NCBI RefSeq assembly: GCF_028502605.1
Contig: NC_079232.1
Span: 7,523,386-7,587,385, forward strand
DNA from: Trichoderma breve
Taxonomy: Eukaryota > Ascomycota > Sordariomycetes > Hypocreales > Hypocreaceae
Direction: 5' to 3'
Length of the DNA: 64,000 nucleotides
Shown here: in pieces, positions 34,316 through 44,805 of the stretch
Layout: every line of letters begins with the position of its first letter
Numbering within the stretch: the first letter of the stretch is position 1
Made by a program: the position numbers and the translations under genes
Notes under the pieces: model-generated
Told to the model about the DNA's origin: nothing
The model's input: only the letters and a program-made list of their open reading frames with translations
The model's database searches: none

Positions 34316-35740
34316 ATGGGATCATCCACTCGATCAGTTGATGATGTTCTCAAGACCTTGAATTCCATCAAACCAGAGGACTTCGCAGCCGATGGTGATC
34401 GAAGCAACGTCCTCCTGGCTGCGTATGCTCTTGTAAGCCGCCTTGAGACGCCCTGGGAGGCTGTTGCAAGGCTGTGTATGAACCAGGCAAGTCCAAGACA
34501 TCCCCGGCTTCCTTCTACAAGTATTAACGTTGTGCTATTATGAAGCCTGCTCTTGAAGCCAGCTTGAAGGTGGCCAAAGATTTGCAGTTGTTTGAGAAGT
34601 GGCATGAGAGAGGTGATGGGCCAGAAAAAAGTGACACCTTGGCGGACCTGGTTCAGTGTGATAAGCAGCTCTTCTGTAAGTCTTTGCACTTGGACAACAA
34701 AATCATACCCTGAGAATGGGAGAAAAAGCCTCAGCACAGAAGCCACTGACATCAAGTAGCTCGTATTCTGCGGCATTTGGCAGTGAACCATATTCTTCAA
34801 GAAGTTTCGGCAAGTGTGTACAAGCCTACGGCCTTCTCTCTGTCTCTCCTCCAGCCCGTCTTCGGGGAGTGGATCAATTATCTGTAAGCTGAAACCCTAC
34901 TATCACAAATTACGATGCTAAACCGCTACCGCAGGTATGATGCTGCCATTCCTTGTTTCCATCGGATGCCAGAGTATCTTCAGAAAACACGTTACCAGAC
35001 GCCTATAGACCCTGATGATGGCGTGTTTCAGTATGCCAAAGATTACAAGGGAGATTTGTTCAAATATTACGCAGATCATCCCAAAGAAGGCGCATCCTTC
35101 AACCATGTCATGGGAGGTGTCATGGCCAATCAGGCCAGCTGGGTGAACATCATCCCTGCTGAGGCCTTTATCAATGGTTCGGATCCTAGTCAACCGCTCA
35201 TTGTTGACGTAGGAGGAAATGTTGGTCATGATATCGAGAAATTCCGCAAGGAATTTCCAGAGACGGCTGCACGGCTGTATCTGGAGGACAAGCCCGGAGT
35301 GATTGCACTGTCAAAGTGCCCTGACCCCGTGAACAAAATTCCTCACGACTTCTTCCAGCCCCAACCAATTAAAGGTGAGCGATTGTGTGCCTCTAACAAG
35401 ACTCAACCGCTGACAAATCTTTGCAGGTTCCCGTGTCTACTACATGCATGGTGTTCTGCATGACTGGGCTGATGAGCCGGCTCGCAAGATCCTCCAAATG
35501 CTCCGGGATGCTCTGAAGCCTGGTTACAGCAAACTTCTGATTCATGATCACATAGTCCCAGAGGTCTCAGCCCACCCACATGCGACATCGTACGACTTGA
35601 CCATGATGGTTTTGGTTGCAGGGCTAGAAAGGACCGAAAGCGCCTGGCATGCTTTGCTTCAGTCAGCTGGATACAAGGTCATCCGGGTATGGAGATCGCC
35701 TCTGGCAGCCCAAGCTATCCTGGAGGCCGAGTTGGCATAA
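34316..35740 (+). CDS. SAM-dependent O-methyltransferase (caffeate/sterigmatocystin OMT-like)
   Basis: Protein of 393 residues, cytosolic, expected to methylate a phenolic hydroxyl. Exons: 34316-34486, 34546-34675, 34757-34883, 34935-35374 and 35427-35740. Seen: an N-terminal dimerisation-type helix region (WEAVARLCMNQ, DLQLFEKWHE), LARILRHLAVNH, SAM motif I VDVGGNVGHD (third Gly of the usual GGG replaced by Asn), and the active-site His in HGVLHDWADE followed by the helix ARKILQMLRDALKPG. The first intron uses a GC donor (CAG/GCAAGT), a recognised minor class. Immediate neighbours are P450s, and an aromatic product of the PKS would be a natural substrate (inference). Confidence 0.92.
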
Positions 35741-36234
35741 GTTTCGAAAGGATAGATGGACACACTCCCAATACTGTATACTGTGTCGCATGACTCCTCA
35801 CGCAGAATGTTGTGGTGGATCCTTAGAGTACTATAGTCGATAATACATATGACGCAAACCAATATCATCGTCGACTTGCTTCGCACTTTCAACTATGCTA
35901 GAAAGAAGTGAACAACAAGTGCAATATATCATATAAGTGCTTCATGAATTTTTTACTAATAGCTGAGCAAGAAGTGTGCAATAGAATAAGGGCCGCAAAG
36001 TGATTATGTGCATATCATCACATTGCAAAAATATTATCGTAGCACTTATTTCTGGCATTATAGTCCATTTCTGCACGTCTATATTGCCCAATATTGACTC
36101 TGTTGCTTTGTTCCTTTCTACAAACTTTATTGTAAGTCATTATGCTACGAGCATTGATTTTGCTATTCATGATGTACTGAGTGGCCAATATTATAACGGC
36201 AATAAAAAGGTCGTAGTATTCAGCGCGCAAATGT
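35741..36234. other. Intergenic region between convergent genes
   Basis: 494 AT-leaning bases between the methyltransferase and second P450 stop codons. No gene seen. Confidence 0.6.
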
Positions 36235-38084
36235 CTAATTTATGACCACCCTGACGCCTTTGCTTTCCTTCTTAGGCATAGGAACAAACAAATCGTAGTC
36301 ATATTTCACGTCATCAATACCCGTTTCATACAATTTCGTTCGCGGAAAGACACGCAAGGTCAGAGCCACTACCGATAAGAACAAGTTACAGTACGCCAGA
36401 CTTGAGTATGGATGAATTAGTAGCCATTGCAGATCTGTGAATGCGGAAACTTACTTCATTCCCAAGCACACCCTGCTGCCCTTAGAGAACGACGTCAAGC
36501 TACTCTCCATTCGGCGCCGTTGAGCTTCCTCTATGTCGAGCCATCGTTCAGGCCTAAATACATTCGAATCGGGGAACACTTCTTCGTTGTGGTGATTGAT
36601 AGCATTGGACATGCCCATAGGTGTGCCGGATGGAATAACATATTTGACTTCGTGGCCATTGAATTGGCCTTGGTATATTAGATTTTCTTTGGATGCAATT
36701 CTGGGTATTCGGGCTGTGACGCCATAGGAAAGTCGCAAGCCTTCGGTAATGACTGCACTAAGATAAGGCAAATTTTCAAGAGCAACCCATGTTAGGCTGA
36801 TGGCATCTGCATCCTGTAATTCTTTTGTCAACCGCTCTAGGATTTCAGGCTGATTCAGGAGGTAAAACGTGATGACAGTTAGAGTCCACTATGCGAATGT
36901 TAGAACTTTAGGCTATGTCTGAGTTTGAGCTATCAGTCTTACCGCAGTCGTCTCAGTACCGGCCGAGATCATGGAGAAGCCTTCGCCACCTAGTCGGTAG
37001 TCCGTTTTCTCTTCATCTGGCAAAGAGGAGCCGAGTATCGCCGCAAAAATACTCGCACGATCCTGTACTTTGCCAGACTCGTGCTCTTGTTTAGCTTTGC
37101 GTACGCGAGCAGGCATTCTCTCATTCGACTCTGCCAACATTTTTGCGATATCCTCTCTCATGTATTTGGCAAATAGCGGAGCAATGTTGGTGAGAATTTT
37201 CAGAGGCGGAAAAAAACGGAAAACGTACGTAGTTCCGAGAATCGCTCCCAAAGGTTCCCTAAAATTTGGATACCAGGTTTCCTTCACATAATCCTTTCAG
37301 CACGATGTGATGTACATCTCTTCCAATGAGACTCATTCTTACCTGCGATATAAATCCAAAAGGCTCTCCAAAGCAGTAGCCCGAAATGACATCTGAAGTA
37401 AAACAGCTGTAGGATGTGGTCACGTCCAATGGATCTCCATTTTGTTTGCCTTTGACTGTTAGAAGCTGCCTCGGAATCTTGTTCTTTGTCATTTGACCTA
37501 CCTAAACGTATCATCTTGTCACATAGTTGGTCGACGAGCTCCCTGATATTGGATTCAAGCTTCAAAATCTGTGCTCGTGAGAAAAACTTGTTCATCGCGC
37601 TCCGTCTGATCCGATGATGATCGTGATCCAGGGTCGCGAACATGGACGAAACGATTGGCCCAGCGACGAAGTTCAAAAAGTGTTGCTGTTTATCACGCTT
37701 GCGGCCTCCACCGGCATAGATCTCATCAACAAATGCTATGTCATCAAAGTGCAGCTCCTCGGGATTAATGCGCACAACAGGACCTAATTAACAACATCAG
37801 CCATGGCTACTGGCGTTTCGACGCCATATCATTTTACCATAAATCTCATGCATTCGTTTAATCTCGTGCGTGTACCTCCCATGTAGAATTAGATCATACC
37901 AGGCTTCATAGAGGAATGTTGCAGCTGCAAGCTTCGGACCAGGTATGTGGTTGAGAGGATGAAAGGGTGAAATGTTATACAACGCCCAGAGTATATAATA
38001 CGCTATCCACAGACCAGCAAGGCCTATGAGATTAGTCTGTGTAAGGAATCCATTAAGGATGCCCAACACAGCTGGAACACCCAT
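36235..38084 (-). CDS. Cytochrome P450 monooxygenase (second; trichodiene oxygenase-like type)
   Basis: Membrane-anchored P450 of 526 residues. Exons: 38084-37838, 37783-37502, 37455-37343, 37281-36943, 36888-36455 and 36400-36235. Seen: an N-terminal membrane helix (LIGLAGLWIAYYILWALY), the fungal signature YNISPFHPLNHIPGPKLAAAT, I-helix ISAGTETTA, ExxR in EGLRLSYGV, FRPERW, and haem loop FSKGSRVCLGMNLAY. The N-terminal YN...HPLxxIPGPKLAA pattern and the FSKGSRxCLGMNLAY loop are shared with Tri4-like and related fungal P450s of secondary metabolism (family knowledge). All five introns are 46-61 nt with canonical ends. The substrate is unknown. Confidence 0.93.
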
Positions 38085-39365
38085 TTTCGAATGTAGATGA
38101 GTTCAATGTGTTGGAGGTTGTCATTGACGTTCCAAGAGTTTAATAGGTTTCTCAGACGTCGACGTTGGCTGTTAGATACACACTAACCATTTCCGATTGT
38201 CAGCAGGTTCTGTGGTTTCTGGGTACTAGTAGTAGCTACTGTGATGATTTATGGGGAATATGTTCCGCTAGTCAGCGAAGTCCCCGATAAAAGTGCCTTG
38301 TGTCTGACGTCCTTGTACCAATGCAAGTTGATCCAACAGGCACTAAACTGTCACTGTGTATTTGCTTGATTATGGCAGTGTCTTGATATTACCTTTGATT
38401 ACGATTAGCTAGGTTAGTAAACAACCAAACGGTTACAACCACTTTATTATACACTACTAAAAAATACAAACTTATTGTATTTTGCAAAGATAACTATAAA
38501 GAAGTATATATATATATATTGGTGAAATTGAGATTTTCTTAACACTTTAATATTTATAAATATTTACATTATGTATGCACTTTGTTATAATTTACATTAG
38601 TTAACTTATTTCCAACGTAAATAAAAGCTATATTTATAACTACTTCTCTAAGATTTATAACGATAATTAATTTAAAATTTAATTCAATTAAAACATTATA
38701 TATTTGGAAATTAATATAATATTTCATATAGTAGTTATTAACTTTTGATTACTTATTTTTGCAATAACGAGATATACAGGGTAAGATAAAGTTGTCAATA
38801 CAATGCGGGATGAATGTGGGTCTGAAACAACACGCTACTTTATCGTGGGGGTGGATTCTGCAATAGACATGGATGACGAGCTCCATAAGAACGGCCCGTC
38901 CTGCATGGGTAGCCATCCCTGCATGGGTCCCCAGTCATCAACCCTGCACGGAGAGTCAAGCCTGCATGCACAGTCCTGCATGGATCGTTAACCCTGCAAG
39001 CTGTAGCAAGGGTATATTCAGCCCCCGGTCATGTATCGTCAAGGTTGCTCGACTCAAGATAGCATGATTCCTTCGGCCCGCTTACGAATGTTGCGGAGCC
39101 GGCAACGAGCACATCATCATCATCATCATCATTATCACCAATAGCACTGAGCAAAATTTGCCCATGTTCTCTCCCGCCCTTTCCTCCCCCCTGGTCATTG
39201 GTGGTACGACTGCTCTAGGCTAACATCCTTCACACCGCACTGCTGCTTAGAAGACGATAAGCCCCCGAAGTGTTCGGATGCTGTTTGTCGATTTGAATTG
39301 CTCTAAAATAGCCAGACGATCTATCCTTAGACTACCACAATTCCATGGGCCACTGAATACGGATA
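38085..39365. other. Divergent promoter region with AT-rich block and short repeats
   Basis: About 1.3 kb. 38440-38790 is AT-rich and non-coding. Near 38898-39000 the motif CCTGCATG/CCTGCACG/CCTGCAAG recurs six or so times. A (CAT)7 microsatellite lies at 39112-39132. No gene seen. Confidence 0.6.
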
Positions 39366-40907
39366 ATGAGATTAACAGAGGCATATGTCAAGGCGGCACT
39401 GCAAGGTGCTACGCCTGCGGCTGTGTGCCTGCTCGCCGCTTTGGCAATATTATCCGTCATTCTTTACCGGCTTTATTTCCATCCTCTCAAACATATTCCT
39501 GGCCCGCTATTAGCAAGGACATCGTCAATCTTCCTCTATGTGATCAGCTACCTGGGCCTCGAAGCCCGTATCCTTCGCCATTACCACAAAGTTTATGATA
39601 CAAAAGTGTTACGAGTAGCACCAAACTCAGTTTCTGTGTCCGATGGCGCTTCTATTCACACTATTTATGTGGCTGGGGGTGGGTTTGCGAAAGATGCCAG
39701 GTACTCAAATTTCAACATGGGACCTGTAACTACCATTTTTTCGAGCCTGGACACCGATTATCGTGACTTGCGCGCCAAGGCTGTTGCGCCCCTTTTCTCA
39801 ACATCTCGTCTTCGCAATGCTTCTTTACATGGAGGTGTTATCCATGAATGTGTCTCCGAGTTTGTCACCCAGCTCGCTAGTCTCAAAGCCGACTGCAAGA
39901 CCAACCATGCCAAGTTGGATATCCTAGACCAGTGCGCCCGTCTCTCTCTGGACGTTGTGACTGGCTATCTGCTGAACGAGCCGTACGGTGGCCTGGCCGA
40001 GCACCAGCAACTTCCCACGGAGAAGCGGCTGAATGCCAAGCTCAGCATAAACCCATTCATATTTGCCATTGTGGGGTTTTCGCGCTTCTCGCTGCTTCCA
40101 AACTGGCTTTTCAAATTCATGTACTCTCTCTACAGCCGCTTTAGCTTCAGCGAGGAAGTGGGCAGATGTTTTGTCAGCATGGACTCGTTTGCGCGTCGTC
40201 TAGTCAGCCAGACTCTTGAAGTCGATCCCACCAAAAGGCAAGACTCGTACCAAACTCGACTTTTGGCAGCGGGAATTACACCTTCGGAGACCGAAGTTCA
40301 GTGTCAGGCCGTCGTATTCGCCGGTTCTGACTCCACAGCCGTTAAGTTGGCCACAATTCTGTTTCATTTGGTGCAGAATCAGGACTGCCTTCGCCGACTG
40401 AAGGAAGAACTCCAGGCGGCAGAGACTGAAGACGAAGCCGTAGCCCTGCAAGAACAGCCATACCTGCTTGCCGTTATCAAGGAAGGTTTGAGAGTGGGCA
40501 TGGCTAATCCGACTCGGATGACGCGTGTTGTTCCCGCCAAGGGGATGCAAGTTGGAGAAGTCTACATCCCACCAGGTACCATTGTTGGTGTTGCTCCGTA
40601 TATTGTGCACCATGATCCAGCTGTATTTCCAGATCCATTTGCATTCCGGCCTGAGAGATGGCTCGAGGCCGATAGGGACAATGGGTTGAAGAGACCCAAT
40701 ATGGACAGGAGTTTACTTATGTTTGGAGCGGGTTTGAGAGCTTGTATAGGAAGAAACCTGGCGCAGAAACAGTTGACAGAAACCATCAAGGCCGTGGTGA
40801 AAAGCAGTGTGCTTGAAGGCGCGCAGACTTGCCAAAAGCGCATTGAGCTTGTAGAGTGGTTTAACGCCGAAATTAAGGGGCATACGCTAGACATTGAGTG
40901 GCCTTGA
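39366..40907 (+). CDS. Cytochrome P450 monooxygenase (third, intronless)
   Basis: P450 of 513 residues in a single exon, unlike the other two P450 genes here. Seen: an N-terminal membrane helix (AAVCLLAALAILSVILYRLY), HPLKHIPGPLLA, I-helix VVFAGSDSTAVKLA, ExxR in EGLRVGMANP, FRPERW, and haem loop FGAGLRACIGRNLAQKQL. The layout resembles the pisatin demethylase-like group of fungal P450s. It is divergent from the second P450 across a 1.3-kb spacer. The lack of introns may mean retrotransposition or ancestral intron loss. Substrate unknown. Confidence 0.93.
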   Translation: MRLTEAYVKAALQGATPAAVCLLAALAILSVILYRLYFHPLKHIPGPLLARTSSIFLYVISYLGLEARILRHYHKVYDTKVLRVAPNSVSVSDGASIHTIYVAGGGFAKDARYSNFNMGPVTTIFSSLDTDYRDLRAKAVAPLFSTSRLRNASLHGGVIHECVSEFVTQLASLKADCKTNHAKLDILDQCARLSLDVVTGYLLNEPYGGLAEHQQLPTEKRLNAKLSINPFIFAIVGFSRFSLLPNWLFKFMYSLYSRFSFSEEVGRCFVSMDSFARRLVSQTLEVDPTKRQDSYQTRLLAAGITPSETEVQCQAVVFAGSDSTAVKLATILFHLVQNQDCLRRLKEELQAAETEDEAVALQEQPYLLAVIKEGLRVGMANPTRMTRVVPAKGMQVGEVYIPPGTIVGVAPYIVHHDPAVFPDPFAFRPERWLEADRDNGLKRPNMDRSLLMFGAGLRACIGRNLAQKQLTETIKAVVKSSVLEGAQTCQKRIELVEWFNAEIKGHTLDIEWP

Positions 40908-42466
40908 TACGTGTAGAATATATTACTGAAATCCCCCTACATAAATACATCATTGAATCACTGGGAACAGCCACTTAGGTGGGTGATAGTGTATCGTTCT
41001 ACTTAGGCTTAGGGGTCAATAGCAGTTATACTATAACAAACGAGTTTTGTACAAGATGGATTGCAAAGCAAAGACTATCGAATACACAAGGCAGCATTTA
41101 GTGACTCTCAAAACAGTTTTATTTCATTACTTTTACTGTCAACTAAGCGAACTCCTGTATATCTAATAAATATAATAGAAACTTTTTTATATGCCTCTAT
41201 ATGAAAGTTTATTTTTTTCTCATGATAATAATACGGCTCTTGTAAATACTTCAGCCTTCAAATGAATATTATCCAAAAGCAATATATAAAGGAATGTTTA
41301 GTAATATCAATGACTACTTTAGGCTAAGTGACGCAGTTTCGTATTTAACCTGTGAGAAAACGGCAAGTCTTCCGGCATGACACGGCACAGAAATACTGCG
41401 CACAACGCGGTAATACGAAGAGAAAAAAAATGTTTTGCATGAGGCGCAGCATGTGAATGTTAAAACACTTTGGTGCTGACTACAAGGTAGGCAACTGCTA
41501 CATTAACGGTGGGGCCGGGACTTTTGCATTAGATAAACTGCAGCAGAATGTCACTTTGGCATTGTAACGTCAAGGGCAGGGCTAGGGAGCATGACGTAGT
41601 AAATCGTGATTGGACTGATGGAAACATGGAACGGGAACAGGGATCAAATGATCAACTAACCAGAGTCTCTTCACTTTGAACTCAAGTATCACTGGTGTAT
41701 CATATGTCATTTCCATCGTGATCCTCTACAACGTCTCGTGATGACGCTCACCGCCGGATTGATGCTAAAGATCCGCGGACCTAGGTAGATCTTGTGGTTC
41801 TAGAATCATCAAAGCTGTTACTAATACGAGGCGTGCATTACATTCGGGAGTTAGCAATCACATTATCTCCGCCGTGACTAGGAAGTCAGGCAATACACTG
41901 TTGGTGCGCTCATCCAACTTGGGCCGCAATGTGTCTGCACTACTGCAGCTAGCCCTGTTAACGCGGAAAGTACTGGCGTGTATATCTCAAGTAGTTGTAT
42001 AGGATACAATTGAATGAACATCATTTCTTCCTTTGGCCTACACATTTGGTGTAAGCCGCGTTTATCTCAATAGGTCAACTTGTATCACCAACCCCGACCA
42101 TTATCTCTCCACTGCATACGCTGATTTGTCAAATATCGCGAGTATTAATAACGAGTTCATGGAATGATTTGTAATAGATTCAACATCGAGATAATTGGTG
42201 CCTTCCAATTCCGCCACGGCCACATCCATGTTTGGTTACAAACAGGCGCGCTTAGACTGTTTCTTCTGAAGCCCCTGAATCTTGTCCTGTAGTATTGTAC
42301 TTTCGAGCGCTATCTAGCAGACTGCTACCATCCCGCGTAGACTCATGCCAAAGATACAAGCTACTAGTGAAACTTTGATGGCATTGTCCAAAGTGACTAA
42401 ATTTGAGTGTTGAATTTACTATATCGTCACTAATAAACAACTCCTATTCGGGTGTTCATTGTGTGT
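40908..42466. other. Gene-free spacer
   Basis: About 1.6 kb between the third P450 and the MBL-fold gene (convergent). I see only short chance ORFs and moderate AT content; no repeat or RNA feature recognised. Confidence 0.55.
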
Positions 42467-43651
42467 TTATGGCTTAACATGTTCTAGCTCTTTACAAAAC
42501 AACCATCGAGTGGCTTTGCCCAGGTCCTTTCCTTCCCAATTGTTCAATCGATCTGGGTAAAGTGGCAATTTGCCACCCAGGGAGTCGTCGTGTGCGAGAA
42601 GAACGAAAATATTGCCGGCAGCGTCTAGTTCCTGAATCTTGGCGACAGTGTCCAAGGCTGCATCATGGTCAGGGAACAACGGCCCGCGTGCCACGTGGAA
42701 AAAGGGCTCTCGGAGGCTCTTCTTCCATTTACCCAGCTGTGTTAGCAGATCTCCTGGACAGCCGCCGTAGCTGCTTAGATGCTGTGATCCTGAAGACGTC
42801 GGCTGGGGAAGAGTAAGATACTGCGAGGGCCGCAGCACACCTGGGTGATGGCACGCGTCGGCACCCATGAAAACAAAGGACGGTGGATCGACAGTCGTGC
42901 GTGCCAGAGCACACATGTGCCCCGTTGCATGACCTGGGGCGTTGAGTAGGTAGAAAGATCCATCGCCGAAATAGTCGAACGCATCAAAGCGGCCAATTCG
43001 CAGCCCTGTGTTGTCGAAACTGATCTCGCGTACAACCCGGCCAGCAGCATCGCTGTCGAGCACGACACCGTCGGGGTTAGACGGGTAACCCGGCCATGAG
43101 CTTGCCTTGACGCCGGGCCCGACAATGAGCTGTGTGTTGGGTGGAAACCGTGACGGATCCCCCGCGTGGTCAAAGTGGCTATGAGACCAAACAATTGCCT
43201 CAATGTCAGAGCTACGAATGCCCAGGTCGCTGTCGTCGTCGTCAAGCAACGAGGCAATGTCCTTTTCGCCAGTTGACACTGTGGTAGTGGCCTTGACGAG
43301 CTTCACTATATTGGGCGCATAGTTCTCCCAGTCGGTGCGAACCCCGAGATCAAAGATGATGTGGCGGCTACCGTGAGACACAAGAAAGCAGTAAACGGGC
43401 GCATTGGGTCCCTCGAAGCCTTCTAAGATTGGCTCCCAGAATACCCCCGGCTTTAGGTAGAGGCGCGTGTTGCTGCGTATTGTCCATGTGCGATTAGATG
43501 CTTGTACAACTCAAGTCCAAAATCTTGACCAAGGGACAGAATTCACGTACGTATCGAGAACCCTGACATCGACGATACTCGAGGATGTTGGGACCTTGAC
43601 ATCAAGCGGAGACGAGGCGCCAGCCGGATGTGGCTGCTCGGAAGAGTCCAT
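42467..43651 (-). CDS. Metallo-beta-lactamase-fold hydrolase (lactonase-like)
   Basis: 368 residues in two exons, 43651-43551 and 43472-42467, with a 78-nt intron that joins VRVLDT to NTRLYLKPGVF. Seen: the metal-binding motif HSHFDHAGD, then the further ligands His in NAPGHATGH and Asp in FMGADACHH, and a late His in LLAHDDSLG. The arrangement fits the dinuclear-zinc hydrolase fold; sequence flavour is closest to N-acyl-homoserine-lactonase-like proteins that are common in fungi. It could open a lactone, hydrolyse a thioester or detoxify the product. It is not obviously the ACTE-type discrete thioesterase of anthraquinone clusters, and the PKS already has its own TE. Confidence 0.9.
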
Positions 43652-44442
43652 CTATGCGGGAAGGCCGTAGTTTCAGTAGGAGCTGATCAAGAGCAATGCT
43701 TATTGACGGTAGATGGAAAAATCGGCAGATGTGACGGGGTTAGGCGAAGAGGAGAGAAGCAAAGGTATTGTACTTTGCACGAGTGTCTTTCGAGAGTGGC
43801 CTGCTTGTCCTTTAGCATTAGCTCACATATTACCTAGAGTATCATCAGGCCAAGTTGGTAAATAATGCATGTATATGGACCGGGGCTCCTTAAAAGAGCA
43901 ATAAGCAAGGGTCTGTTGTTCGTAAACATAATGAACCAGAGGAATATACATAAGATTACAAAGTTATGCTGAGAAATTATTTAAAAAAGGTTTATTATGT
44001 TTTTATAATTTTATTTATTATTAGCTAATATAAACAAATATTACTTATTACTTATTTTTATTATTTGAAATATCTTTATATATATATATAACAAAGTAAG
44101 GTATAAAATATATAAAAAATACTATTTAATATTAATGAGTAATTTTTAAAATTATTATTATAAAAGGCTCTTACAAAGACTAAGTAATACAAAGAAAACT
44201 TATATAATAGTATAGAATTCAGTACAGAGGTGGACGACCCGGGACCATGGTGCCGTTTCCCGCCCCCAAGTGTTCCATGCCTATCGCAGCCTCGTTGAAA
44301 ATACATGCACCACGGACAAATCGGCATAACCGATCCTCTTGCTTACGCTGTGAGGCTGAGCAAACTACCAGGTATGTTGGCCACACACAAAGACAGTGGT
44401 TCTCGCCTAGTAGCGTATTGCACTACACCTGGAATCAGGCCC

Positions 44443-44544
44443 TTGATTTCTCTCACCCAGCTCATCCTTCAAGTCCTTGACTTTTCCCACCCGTCTCCTC
44501 CTCCATGTCCTTGGCTTTTCTCACCCATCTCATCCTTCAGATAA
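44443..44544. repeat. Three tandem copies of a 34-bp repeat
   Basis: Copies begin at 44443, 44477 and 44511, each starting CTTG(A/G)(T/C)TT and containing CTCACCC or CCCACCC followed by a CTC(A/C)TCCTCC-like pyrimidine-rich stretch. Lies about 260 bp upstream of the GMC oxidoreductase start. Confidence 0.7.
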
Positions 44545-44592
44545 CATGGCTGCCTCCCTGTTAGGAGTCAGCTTACAGGACAAGGTCAAGCC

Positions 44593-44624
44593 TCCTTTCA
44601 GCTGATCCTTTTCAGCTGAAAGGA
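44593..44624. promoter_or_regulatory. 13-bp inverted repeat upstream of the GMC gene
   Basis: TCCTTTCAGCTGA and its exact reverse complement TCAGCTGAAAGGA are separated by 6 bp. Each arm contains the palindrome CAGCTG. Located 182 bp before the GMC start codon; it may be a protein-binding site or a hairpin. Confidence 0.55.
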
Positions 44625-44805
44625 TGGGCAACCATCGTCGTTCAAAAAATAACTCGGGCTGGCAATACACACGATGATGACTATTAAAGGGGGTTGTCCG
44701 CTCGACATCAGTTCCTTTGGATCTGCAGCTTTGAGCGGCGTCTTTGTGTCATATACTACTTCATCGAGCATATTTTCCCTCGCTCTTCACTGTTAATCTT
44801 ACATT

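Larger units (their letters stand above)
43652..44805. other. Divergent promoter region with AT-rich block and repeats
   Basis: 1154 bases. 43970-44220 is AT-rich. 44443-44544 holds a three-copy tandem repeat and 44593-44624 an inverted repeat (separate entries). The rest shows no gene. Confidence 0.6.
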
